A DNA stretch of 64,000 nt. It comes from Rotaria sordida (lineage: Eukaryota > Rotifera > Eurotatoria > Philodinida > Philodinidae). Made by a program: the position numbers and the translations under genes. The first letter of the stretch is position 1, and every line of letters starts with the position of its first letter. Of the stretch, positions 30,370 through 42,800 are shown piece by piece. Where the stretch lies: contig CAJNOL010000286.1 of NCBI GenBank assembly GCA_905250125.1, positions 1 through 64,000 on the forward strand. The letters run 5' to 3'. The notes beneath the pieces were generated by a model. It searched no databases. It was not told where the DNA came from and was given only the letters and a program-made list of their open reading frames with translations.

Positions 30370-33134
30370 TTTTTTTTCGCTGTGAATAAGTTACACGTTA
30401 CCGACGCGAAATATTGTTTACACTACTGTCAGCACGTTTATGTTGCTGTGATGAAAATAGACATATACGATTAAAAAAGCATTACTTTTTTTTTTTTTAC
30501 TCTCCCTATTTCTTTTTTTATTTCTTTCTATTAGAATTTTATAATGAAAAATGAAGAAAAAAAAAAGTAAAGTTTTATTTTGAAAAAAAAGATTGAATGA
30601 CTATAATTTTTCTTCAATAACCTTGTATAATTTCTTTCAAAAAAAAAAATTCAGGTTGTGCTATAAATTATACTGTTTTTTTTTTTTTGAAGAATAATAA
30701 TTGACTACCATTGTCATTCAATAAGAACAATGCGTGATCATGGAAATAAATACAAAAAAAGAGAACATCAAAAATTAATGTATGATAGATGTGCCATATG
30801 GTTTTCTTTTTCCATGCAATTTTAATCTCTATATCCTGTCACTAAACTATCACAATTGTTGTCTATCGATGATTTCCTATATAAGTTAATTAAAATAATT
30901 TTGTATTGAACAAAAAGAAAAATGATTTAAATTTTGATCGATCATTTAGATTTTGTAATTAGAATTATTACGAAAAGAAAATATCGCTACGAGAAATACT
31001 TCTGTTTTGAATTGTAAAAAAAAAAAAAAACATTATTTTATTTAATGTTTCGTTAATCGATTCAGAATAATCTAATATGTTATTTTTTCATCTCGATTGT
31101 CAAATAAAATTTTTCATGCAAAAAAATATTGTTTTTATTTTCTTTTGAATCTTAAATTTAAAAACTAAATTATCTCGCCTATTAAAATTCTTTTACATTT
31201 AAAAACAGTTTTATTTATCATCTAAAAAGCCGAATCTATGTCGTTATTTTTCTTCTCTTCATTATCAATAGAGAAAAGAAAATAATATATTAGTTCATTA
31301 ACTAACTACAATAGTTCGAACTTTCGATGACATTATTATTTTTTTTTTAAACCGTTAAGTTACTTTCTTTTTCTCTTTTCTTCTCATTCTCATAAGAGAT
31401 TTATGCGTAAGCAAAAAACAAGGTATGCAAGTGTTACTTTTAATAACACTTCATCTCTCATCATTGCTAGGACGAGAGAAAAGTATGCTCAAGTGTTGTG
31501 ACTGAAAACTTGTTTTTTTTTTATATCAAATATATATTATTAATCCGCTAGAACATTTTTATTGCATACATTTTTTTTTTCTTGGCTACAATTCTGCTGA
31601 TAATAGTAAGTAGAATAATGTACTAAAGATATGAAGAATGTTCATTAAATTTTGACTTGTTTAATCAATATAATTTTTATGCATGCTGTATTAATGGAAA
31701 AGGCTTATCTATATTAACAGTAGATGTACTAGTTGTATCGATCTATTATCTGTCAGATATTGAACTTTTATTGCTATAAGAGTACAAAAATTTCATAGAA
31801 ACTTTTTGAATTATTTTTTAATGCTTCTTCAATTATGTTTAAGGAAACTGTTACGAATGAGAGGAGTTTGATAAATGAAATGCTCTAAATAACGTAAATG
31901 ACATTATATAAGCAGCTTCATATATATGTTCTTCATCTTGATCAATTCGATATTTTTTCTATGATTTGTAGTTCATGCCAGAAAATATTTTCTTCTGGTT
32001 TGTCATGTATTTGCTGAATTCATCGTCACTTTCGAATTGTTCTTCTCTTAATTGTTGTCTTTTGTGGAACTCACATATATTTTCGAAGAAAATAGTCAGT
32101 GTAAGTTTTAAATCGAGGTGTTACCACTCCGCCTTCTCCCTAGCCCTCCCATTACAGACATTAGTAACTCCTTCTATTATAGACCGTTACAAACAAATGA
32201 ATTAATTAGCCAATTAGTAAAATGATGAATTAATTAATTAATAACTAATATTTTAACATGTATCGTATAGATATTATAATTAAGTAAATAAAAGTTATGT
32301 ATTGAAGATATATTGGAGAATAAAAATAACTTTTTTTTCAACATTAGAATGTTAAATGAATCAAATAAATTGATAGAAAAGTAATTATAAATATGAGGCT
32401 TCGACAAAGTAAAATTTCAGAGCGCAGGTATTAACTATAAAAATTCTGATTTATTCATTTATTTGATTATTTTTTTAATAAGCTGTTTTAAAACTTCTGA
32501 CAATATATCATAAATTTATAACAATCAGACGATTGTGAGTTTCACATTTTGGTCTCACAAGAGGCCGTACTGACAAGTTTTCTTGTTGGATTCCATAAAT
32601 TAAATTGAAAATGACCACGAATTTGAAAAAAACAAATGATACAACAGCAGAAAGTATTTTTTGATAAGAACTATAAACTATAGAACAAGCATCGACTTGA
32701 TTATCGTCAGGCTCCTTTCATTCGCAACTGTATCCTTGAAAATAATTGAAGAAGCATTAAAAGTCCAAAAGCTAAAATTCTGGCATATGATAGATAGATA
32801 CAATTAATATATGAACCTTTTCCATTAATGAAACATGGAAAAAAAAACACCTATTACTGATTAAGCAGGTTAAAGTTTAGTGAGCATCCTTCATGTTGTA
32901 GCAAATAAGAACCAAAAAAAAAGCTAAATGTAGTTTACCATATAGTAACAAAGAGATATGGACCAAACGTATAACGGAAAAGAGAATAATTTAAAGTATC
33001 TGATTTATAATCATAATTTTAAGAACAATGAAGTTTTCTATCCTAATACATTTTGATTTTTTAATTTCTAATCATATATTAAATTCTCTTAGTAATTAAT
33101 GTTTTATGTTTCATTTAATAGAACTCTGCAAATC
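30370..33134. other. Divergent intergenic region, AT-rich
   Basis: 2.8 kb between the LRRC74-like gene and the unknown gene at 33135, which diverge. It shows homopolymer A/T runs and repeat-related patches near 32055-32160 (hairpin TATATTTTCGAAGAAAATA) and 32530-32590 (TTTCACATTTTGGTCTCAC..). No gene seen. Confidence 0.6.
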
Positions 33135-35358
33135 ATGACAGATACTATAAGTTCTCGTTATGGTACGACGTATCTTCTTCAACGAGCTAAGTAAGTTTAA
33201 AAAAAAAAGCAAAAACATTTTTCTCTTCATCTAACGTACATTCAAAACAAAAACAAATCAGGGACAGAGAGGAGAGAGAGAGAGAAAGAAACATATTGTT
33301 ATATATTTAATGGGTTTAAAACTATTTTCACCATTACCATCAAATGGACTACTATAAATAAGAGAGTGAAAAATAATGAAAACAAGAGAAACAACAACAA
33401 CAACAATAAATAATTTCTCTTATTGCACTGGTGTTCTTGATCAGCTGCAGAAAGCCAACAAAATGGACGGTGTAAAAGTAGCTCCATATCGATTAATAGG
33501 TGGACTTCGACATTCTCAAAGTCTAAATAATCTTTCAACAATATCGAGTCCACGAAAAAATTGGCCATCTTTCGAACAGGTGAGATAATCATTTCATCTT
33601 TTTAGATCATCAGTTCCTTCATTTCGTTGTAAACCGGTCGCACCTACTCCACCATCAAAAATTCAACGAGAATCAACCGTTGTATTGCATATTGATAAGG
33701 TTTGTTCTGTCTTAAAAGTCTCTACGATTTTCAAAAATCTTAAATTTTAAATTTTTTTCTTTATAAATTAATATAACATCTGTATATCGAATATATGTAT
33801 AATTATTTAGAATTCTTCATCAAATGGCTTTCGAGGTAAATACATATATGTATATATTGTTTATTATTGACGACGATGTTTTTTATTTAGGAAGTACAGA
33901 TTCACTTCATCGCAGCTGTGATACTATTGAACAACAACAACAACAACAACAAATATATGATAATCATGGATATAATAATGATAATCTTGTTACAACAAAA
34001 ATAAAACCATTTAATAATAATCCACCATTACCTCAAACACAACGGTATTAATAAATTTTGATCTAAAAGAAACAAAAATAAAAAAAACAAATTTTCATTT
34101 TATTTCTTAAAGAGAGGTTCTTGGTAATAATTTTTATTTTAATCCATCATCACAAACTAATGGTTGGAATAATATTGATAATGAACAATTAAATTCTTTA
34201 ATGCTTTATCGTAATGCTTTAAAACAAAATTTAACAACAACTTCTAGAACTAATAGTGCTACTTCAAAGTAAGAATTATTAAAAGATATTTAATAAAAGA
34301 TATTTAATAAAAGATATTTTATCATTTTTCTTTAGAATACATTTTGGTCGTAGTGGAGGTCATTGGCCTCATATCAAACAAACAAATACATATTCTGCAG
34401 CAAATCTTTTATTTATTGATGGTTATAAAATAATTTTGTTTTTGTTTTTCTTTTCTATTATTTATTTTATTTTATTTAGGTACAGTACAAATTAATGATA
34501 ATATAAAATATCCAACGCATCGTTTTGGTCATTTTCCGATGCTACGAGCACAACATTCATTTACATCATCATCAAATCAAGATTTATCAAATAAAACACC
34601 AAATTTAACAACAAAATCATTAGATTCTATGACATGGTCAGCAACAGATCAAATTAATCAGCGACCATCTTTATCACAATATTCAAATCGTTATGAACGT
34701 CATGCAAAAGATGGTTTTGCTTATTGGCCAACAGATGTAACCTATAACAAACCACGATGTAAGTATTTTTGTAAAACATTATCTAAAAGAAATTTTGAAG
34801 TATATAGAGTAGAAATTTGTACATCTTCTCGGCCACCACAAATCATAACTGACATTACCATGAAGACATCATAGATACTTTAGCAACGCTCCGTTTCTGC
34901 GTACGACAACGTGAGAGATGTTGTTAATATATGATCGAAGATCGTATATTAATAACATCTTGTTATCGTATATGAACCATTTTCTTATTGTATTTTTCGA
35001 GGGATGCTGAAGAAATCTACCTGAAAATAGATGGAATAAATCAACCTCCCTTTGATATTTCATATTTTAATCTAGCAGGGAGCTGGTGCGCTAATAGTTT
35101 TTAAAATTGTAAAACTGGCGGATCATATTTAGTATATTTAGCAATGGATAGTTATAATAATAATCAATGAGGTGAGAGAAAACTTATCATTTGAATATAA
35201 CTGAACATAAATTCATTTTATTAAAAAGAGTCGATCGATTTGTTTCTGCATATATGCAAAAAGCTATAAAAAAAAATCTTTATATTTTAGGTAAACCAGG
35301 AACTACTGGAACATATAAAAGATGGCTTGGTTTAAGTGATTCTATTCTTAAACTTTAA
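33135..35358 (+). CDS. Uncharacterised low-complexity protein
   Basis: Eight exons: 33135-33190, 33606-33699, 33811-33835, 33891-34044, 34113-34268, 34336-34421, 34480-34758, 35291-35358. They total 918 nt, 305 aa, and all phases close. No known domain is visible. The protein is rich in Ser, Thr, Asn and Gln, including a run of seven Gln encoded by CAA repeats. It has short ordered-looking pieces: RSGGHWPHIK, YPTHRFGHFPMLRAQ, HAKDGFAYWPTDVTYNKPR, and a C-terminal PGTTGTYKRWLG. There is no signal peptide or membrane helix. Scattered Trp/Tyr/Pro motifs in a disordered chain are seen in microtubule-associated axonemal proteins, but that is only a guess. Upstream, TTTCATTTAATAG ends 15 bases before the ATG, a possible acceptor. 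A possible alternative first exon lies at 33376-33588. Confidence 0.65.
33376..33588 (+). CDS. Candidate alternative first exon of the 33135 gene
   Basis: An open segment with ATGs at 33376 and 33463 reads KVAPYRLIGGLRHSQSLNN, LSTISSPRKNWPSFEQ and ends at a strong donor, CAG|GTGAGA (33583). Its end phase (0) cannot join the exon at 33606, only 23 bases away, but does join the exon at 33811 in frame. So it may be an alternative first exon skipping 33606-33699, giving a different N-terminus. It may also be chance. Confidence 0.35.
   Translation: MKTRETTTTTINNFSYCTGVLDQLQKANKMDGVKVAPYRLIGGLRHSQSLNNLSTISSPRKNWPSFEQVR
34765..35110 (+). repeat. Dispersed intronic repeat, family E, copy 1
   Basis: Begins at AAACATTATCTAAAAGAAATTTTGAAGTATA and ends near AATCAACCTCCCTTTGATATTTCATATTTTAATC. 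It matches 53265-53490 (ATCTAAAAAGGAATGTTGAAGTATA, AAACAACCTCCCTTTGAGAT, TTTTACATTTTAATC) and partly 40880-41060. All three copies are inside introns. It includes a hairpin at about 34923-34955 (AATATATGATCGAAGATCGTATATT). Confidence 0.7.
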
Positions 35359-35428
35359 AAATTGATTGAACACTTATAATTATTTATTCCTTATTTTCAT
35401 ATTCTAATTTCCTTATATATATCCTTAG

Positions 35429-36000
35429 GCGATCCTATCTCAATTTCATATAGAGAATTTGAGAACATTTTCTTTTTATATAGAGTGATAGTAAAAACAA
35501 AGTTCTACATTTCTATACTATTGGATCATTAATCATCTAATATCATAATAATAAAATTTCCATTAGACTTGTTTAGGTATGATATATAACGATAAGATTA
35601 GTCCATATTGTCTTCTCCTCTCTTTTCTTTATTCTTGTCTCTTTGGATGCTTAACTGTCTAATACACATATAAGAATATACAAAACAGTAGTGGGGATAG
35701 AACAAAAAAAGGAATACAGAAATAAGCTTTTATTTCATCAAATGTTCGAAATAATCATCTTAGTGATCCACACACAATTGCATTCGTTGAATCTATTTAT
35801 CGAATTTATGTAGTCAACGAATTCATGAGACTATTGTCCTCACCCTCACGAATAAAGAGAAAATCCAGACAATATAAACTTCTGATATTATATGAATAAT
35901 GATCCAATAGTGTAGAAATGTAGAGTTTTGTTTGTACTATCAGTCTATATAAAAAGAAAATTTTCTCAAACCCTCTTTATGAAATTGAGATTGGACCGAC
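35429..36000. mobile_element. 572-bp inverted-terminal-repeat element
   Basis: The left end GCGATCCTATCTCAATTTCATA, through TTTCTTTTTATATAGAGTGATAGT and CTACATTTCTATACTATTGGATCATTA, is mirrored on the right by TAATGATCCAATAGTGTAGAAATGTAG, ACTATCAGTCTATATAAAAAG and TATGAAATTGAGATTGGACCG. Arms are about 110 bp. The roughly 350-bp interior has no complete frame. It is a non-autonomous DNA transposon, perhaps Tc1/mariner-like; no clear target duplication was seen. Confidence 0.7.
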
Positions 36001-36825
36001 ACTACACTTTTGGTATGTCGTAAATATATATAGTTTTTGTCTTTTACTAAAAAATATTTTACTTTTTCAAAGTCATTTTATTGAATTAATATATGGTTTT
36101 TTTTTCGTATCCATTCATTTTTATAAGTTCAAATAAAGAAAATATAATTGAAAGTCTACGACTGATTGAATAAAATTCAAACATTGGAAATAACAATCAA
36201 AGCGAATTATCATCATATATTTTGATATAAAGGATATTCTTTTTTTCCGGTTACAAATATTGCTAATGTATTGCATCTTCCATTTGCGGAATAATAATAA
36301 TAATACATGCAAGATTGTACTCTCAATATAATTGAAAGACTTCGAATGATTTTTAATGTATGATTCAATCGGGAAATCTTACAATAATAGCTAATACAAC
36401 AACAACAACCTGATTATATAAATTCTATCATCAATAAAACATTTTAAGATCTCACAATAGGAACTTTTATTATCGTGGTAAGATCATTTTGTCAGATCTT
36501 ATATGCAGCTTAATGTATGTTTTGATATAAGATTTCTGAAACCATGATTTTGACGTAACATCTGATACGAACGTACAAGAATCTGTCACCAATCTTATTG
36601 TCTGATATTCTGACGTAGATATACATATATATATATATCAGCACTATGATATTCAATTAGATCATTCGATTGATAGTTTCTATAGTGAAATATATTAAAT
36701 CTATGTTGTAATTCATTTTCTTGAGTTCATACATTTCGGCTCGTGTATTAGAAAAAAAAAGGTCAGTCATACTATGGATGCATAAATATATGAAAGAAAA
36801 AATGCAAACAAAAAAGAAAAACATA
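36001..36825. other. 3' flank of the large TRP channel gene
   Basis: AT-rich sequence with short TA tracts (36620-36640). No gene or repeat termini recognised. Confidence 0.6.
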
Positions 36826-39800
36826 TTATCTTCGTCCAGTTGTTCTACCAAGAATAAGACTAGTCGTTAATGGTGACATTCTTTCAATTACTTGTCGAAT
36901 AGAAGTTACATCTTGATGAAGACGATTAACAGCTAATTGTAAATCAGTAATACGTTCATTTAAATTTTGTGAAAAAGGTTCAACATGAGTTGTAATATGT
37001 GTTCCTGTTGGTGGTGGCAAATTAATTTGTTGACGATGAGAAGATGTTATACTTGCAGCTGATGGGCGTTTTGTACTAGCTATACTACTCATTGAACCGG
37101 GTAATGTTCGCGTAGTATTAATAATTCGATCATTTTGTCCAGCAAGTGTTTCTTCTAATAATTCTCTTAATCGTGTTAATTCTTCAGCTATATTTATTGT
37201 TGGTTCTGTTATTGATGATGGTTGAACTTTACTTAATTGTTCTGTACTTTGATTTATTAAAGAATCTTTTGATGATAATGATTGTATATTTGTTGTATCT
37301 GTTTGTTTTGTATTTTCTTGTAATGTTGGTGTTATTTTTGCTAAATTTTGTTTTGATATTATTGTTGTTGATTGTAATTTTGTTAATGTTGAATCAATAT
37401 CATTTAATTTTTGTTGTACTTGTATACGAAATGTATTAAAATGTATATTATGTTTATCAATTGTTTGTCGAAAATGAGTAAATGCTTTAGCTTGTTGTTC
37501 TTCACGTGAATGTCCAAATGCATTAAAATTAATATCTTTCCAATCTAATTGTAATGGTGAACATTGACGATGAATCATTTCTTGTAGTTGTAAACGTCTA
37601 CGTGCAGAAAAACGCCATTCACAATTTAATATAACTGTTATACGTTCAAGAAGAAAACGAGCTTCAACTGTTGAAAATGCTTCTGTTTGTAATGCATTTG
37701 ATATAAGACCAATAAATATATTAACAGCTAATATTGCAGTAAATAAAAGATATGTACTACAAACAAATGCAGCAAAATGACGATCAATTAAATTAAATGC
37801 AGCAACTGGAACTATAAATACAAAGATAAAGGAAAAAAAGAGAAAAATAACATATCAATTATGATTTAGAAGTTTTTTTTTTTGTGATTCTTACTATCAT
37901 CAACTAATGCAATACGAAAAATAGAAAAAAGTAATGAATAGAATGTATCAAAACCATCTGGTTCAATTAGATGACATGAATGTGTTGCATTATAACATAA
38001 ATCTCCAGCATTAGATGATGTTCCATTAAATACATAACGATGATTATTTTCAAGTGGATCAGAATCATTATCCTTAGATGTAATGATTTCAACAATAGGA
38101 CAATGAAGTAATGCATTTTCACAAAGTTCAGGTGTTTTATCATAATCAGTAGCAATAATTTGTTTACGACCAAATACAGCAAAGAAAACGAATGCATATG
38201 GTAAAAGAAGAAAAGCAAAAACTGATAGAAAACGTATTATATCATCGAACATCATGCGAACCTAAAAAATATCATATAACATTTTTAGTACAATATATAG
38301 AGAAGTTATTGAGATCTGGATTTTTTCTTTTAGATTTATTGAATTTATTTAAACTATAAAATTTATCGATTAACTAAGATGAACAATGTTTGTTGTTTAG
38401 ATTTCGATAAAATCTGATAGAGTTCAATTGGAAGTTCTAAGAATTGGGTTAACTCCGATGATTGGAGTCTCATAATTAGGATTTCGATAGGATTGTCTGT
38501 AGAAAGGTTGAAAAGAAAAATATTGAAAAAAAGAGTGATGTCTCCGAAGTAAATGTGAAGAAAAGAATAACGTAGCTACTCAGCTATGATGGCAGATGAA
38601 GAGAAGACTACGATCCATACTCATATCCCTTATGCCAAAAATAAAAAATCTCTTGTTAGTTGAAATTTTCGACATTTTTCTTTTCGACCTTTTAACAGCA
38701 TGTTTTCGACAGGATCTAGAACGATTCTATTTGGATAATAGTAACTACGTAATATATTTTAACTGTATCAAAAGCAAGCCGTAGTTCAACAGAGCCAGCC
38801 ATCATCTCAACCTCATGCACTGTGCTAAATTCTATCTTACGAGGAAATATTCCCAGGTGTCTCGCTCCGATCTTGTTCGTTCATATGTCATTCGATAGAA
38901 GACTTCGAGTAGATAAAAAGCATACAAGAGTTCTGGCTGACGGCTTTTTCTTCGGAAGTTACGATCAATTTTCTGATTTTTCCAGTGAAAGTTAACATAA
39001 AAAGAAAAATTCATAACTCCATCAAGGAAACTCATAGAGAGTCGAAATTTGTTTTGGTGATAGTCTTAAGGATCTTCTATATGCTCTGAAAGTTTCACAA
39101 TTCTATCACTTTCTTTTCCCTAGTTATAAGACATTTCTATCAGTAAGGGTGTGAGTATGAGTGTAGGCGTCAGTGCTCCCTTTGCCCACACCCTTATCCT
39201 TAATTATAGAAATGTCCTGTAACTAGGGAAAAGAGAGTAATAGAATTGTGAAACTTCTAGAGTATATCGAGGATCCTTAAAGACTACCATCAAAGCAAAT
39301 TTTGGCTCTTGATGAGTTTCCTTGATGGAGTTATGAATTTTTCTTTTTTGTGCTAGTTTTCGCTGGAAAAATCAGAAAACTGATCGTAACTTCCGAAGAA
39401 AAAGCTGTCGGCTGGAACTCTTGTATGCTTTTTATCTACTCGAGATCCTCTATCGAATGATATATCAACGAGCAAAATCGGAGCGAAACACATGGGAACA
39501 TTTCTTCGTTAGCTAAAGTTCATCGTAAACTCAAATCCAGCCGAATTCAGGTATTCTATACACATAATAGATGTTATTTATATTTGGTTATTATTATTAA
39601 TACTGTAATGGAACTTATTAAATCCATTCTTCAATCGCATCGAATAGGTTCTACTGGAAGTACGAATTCGATCGAATTCAAAATCTTCATATAATTAACT
39701 ATAACCAGTATTTATTCATGTGCATAGTTCAATGCAATAGTACTCGTGTCTTATTAAACTTACCATAATAACTAATTCACCTAATTTAACTTCAACTATT

Positions 39801-42800
39801 TTTGCTCGTAATGTTTTAAATGAAATAGATATTGTACGAAAAAAGACCATAAATCGAAACCATATACATAATACTGTAACTGATGCAACATACATATGAA
39901 TACGTGCACGTGTTACAGTATGATAACGAATATCAATAACATGTGTTATTATTGTTGTTAAACAAAGTAGATAAACAATCCAATCAAATAAATTATTTAA
40001 TGAATAATACATATCATATGATTTATAACGTTTTTTTGCACTAGTTTTAAAACGTTGAAGAAATTGAACAAATCTTGATGATGTCACAGGTTGATTTTTT
40101 TCAGATGTATTTTTTGTATCATTAAATCCACTTTTCTTTTTCGAACCATTCATAAAATTATTTGAAGAATCAATTGGATTAATTGATACATCTAATGGTT
40201 GTTGTTGATTTGGTAAAGGTTCACTAGGTTTACCTTTGATTATTGTTGGTATTGTTGGTGGTAATGGATTATGTTGAGAATGATGAGAACGCATTCCTGG
40301 TAAAGTAACATTTGATGATATATCTTTTCCTGTTGTTGTTTCATTAATAGTTATATGTTCTGTATCACCAGCATCATTTTCAAGTTTTCGAAGATTATTA
40401 TTTGTTGATTGTAAAGCTGTAGTTGATTTATATTTATTTTTTGAAATTAAATCTAATCGATTTTGTGTTCGTTCACTTTCCCAAATAAGATAATCTTCAT
40501 AACGTTTTCTTGCATAAATTATATCATATATTTCAAGAATAAAAGCTCCTATTAAAAAACCAATACTACCTGTCCATAATACACAACGCCAAATATCTTG
40601 AGGAAAACTATAAATATGACGAATAGGAAATTGACCTATTAATGAAATACATGTCCATAAAATAAGAAATAAAACTTCAAATGCTAAACGAAGATAAAAA
40701 TGTCTTGCTGCATAATTATCCCATTTCCATTTAATAAGACCTTTAAAATTAAAATAGAAAATTTGATTTTAGTTAATGAATATAAATGATCATATATAAA
40801 CAAGAAAAAAACAAAGACATGAACAGATAGAAGTTAGTCAATATTTTATCTCATGTGAGTATAGTCCTTCTATTTTTGTAAAAAACAACGATCTAAAAGG
40901 AATTTTGAAGTATAAGAGTAGTGATTTTTAGCGTCCATGATAGTCATTGTCGATATACGATCATAGATTTCGTTATTATATGTGAAGTACTCGCTTATTA
41001 AGTTTCTATCGTGTTTCACATTTTAGCTCTGCAGAGTTCGTGCTAAGAGTTTATTCTTTTAATTTTTGTATTTTTCTAGTTTTGATGAGAATGAAAAACA
41101 AAAACATAAACTACCTTTAATAAGTGGATGAGTTATTAAGTCAAGACGTTCATGATAATAAATAGCTTCTAATGGTGTTATTGGACGATAATGTGTACCA
41201 TCAGGTCGAAATTTTGTTGTACCTGGTGTCGAAGGAACATACGAAGGATATGTTGTGGATTCTGATGCGTTGGTAAAAGATGGTCTAGTTGGATTTATAA
41301 AAGGATTGATATTTGGAGATGGACCTACTGATTTATTTGTAGCTAGTGACGATGATGATGCACCAGCATTAATTTGTACAAGTGGTAATGTTGAAGATGT
41401 TTCTCTAGCACGATTTTTTGCATGTGGCTAAAAAATTAATTATATACATAAATATATTTATAAATAAATGAAACAGCAAACCATTCGACTAGCAGCAGCA
41501 AATACTAATTGATTAAGATTTGATGATTCACTTAAATCAATTTTATCATATTCTTCCCTAACAAAAAAAAAAGAACAAATTCAATGATATTTTGTTCAAT
41601 TTTGTTTTTTTTTTAATTCTTTACCATGGTTCAATATGATCAAGATAAAGATGAATAGCTTTTTGTACTTCATTAACAACAATTAATGAATCCATTATAT
41701 CAAGTGCAATAGTACTTGATTCATCACTGAATAATAATGCTAAAAATATTTGCATACTGTTATCAAGTGATTTATATAAACAAACATTGCATTTAGCACA
41801 TGGTCGTATATTTTGTCCAGATGTTGATTCAATTAAACCTGTTTGATCACAAGTAAAACATTGTCGTTTAGCTTGTGTAACACCAGTTAGTGATACACCA
41901 CAATGACCATCACGTAATGAATGTGATAAATATTCATAAGATTCTTTCCATTTAAAATTAATTAATTTAATAACAGCATAATGTCGAAATTTATTTGCTA
42001 ACTCCATTGGTGTTTTATTTTCACTATTTTTTGTTAACATCATATTAGCCCAAAACCAAAATTTAACACGAGATAAATTAAGAAAACATGTTAGAGCATT
42101 TGGTGTATCTTCACGAGCTAGAATAAATAATAATAATAATAATAATTAAAGAAATTTTGTTTCTGCAAATTTATTTAAATTAACAAATTTTATGTAAAAA
42201 TTTGAATTTAAAAAAATTAGCACATGAATCTGTTGAATTATGAATGCTAGCTTAAAAATTGACTCGAGAATAAGTTTTCAGACGTTTAATATTTATTTTT
42301 TCGTTCTAAAATTAAATCGTATATATAAATTTTATATACGAGTGTTTGAAAAGAAAAATATTTCATGAGAGTCAGAAACTGAACCAATGAGAGAATGTTT
42401 TCAGATGCCCTTGTTGTTGTCTAATTGAGATTATGCGCATCATGTCAACTAACAGTGAGCTCCCAATAGTAGAGCGCATCAGGTTGGTCTCGGCTGGAAA
42501 ATTTTGGATCCGACAGGCTCTACTCAATAGCCAGAAAAGAGTTTATCTTCATAGAGAAAGTAGAGATGTCCATGACGGCGCTACCATTGTCGTGGCGGTG
42601 CTGATGGCAGTGGCAGCATTTTTTTGGGATGGACATTGAAAAACTGCATGAATTTAATAGAATTTGAGGGTTTACAAATGAAACACTCCGAGACTGAATG
42701 AATCTGATGGACTAGTACTAATATTTCTGGTCAAATATAGTCACAGCAGTGAAATTAGAAACGCTTTTTTGAAAACCGCCGCGGCACGACAGCGGCAGAT

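Noticed and set aside
33583-33605. A 23-nt intron between CAG|GTGAGA and the acceptor at 33605
   Set aside because: It would be shorter than any plausible animal intron and the phases of the two flanking segments do not match.
37146-37439. Leu/Val-rich plus-strand open frame, looking like a membrane protein
   Set aside because: It is the antisense of the Gln/Asn/Asp-rich tail of the giant TRP channel; the hydrophobicity is a codon-complement artefact.
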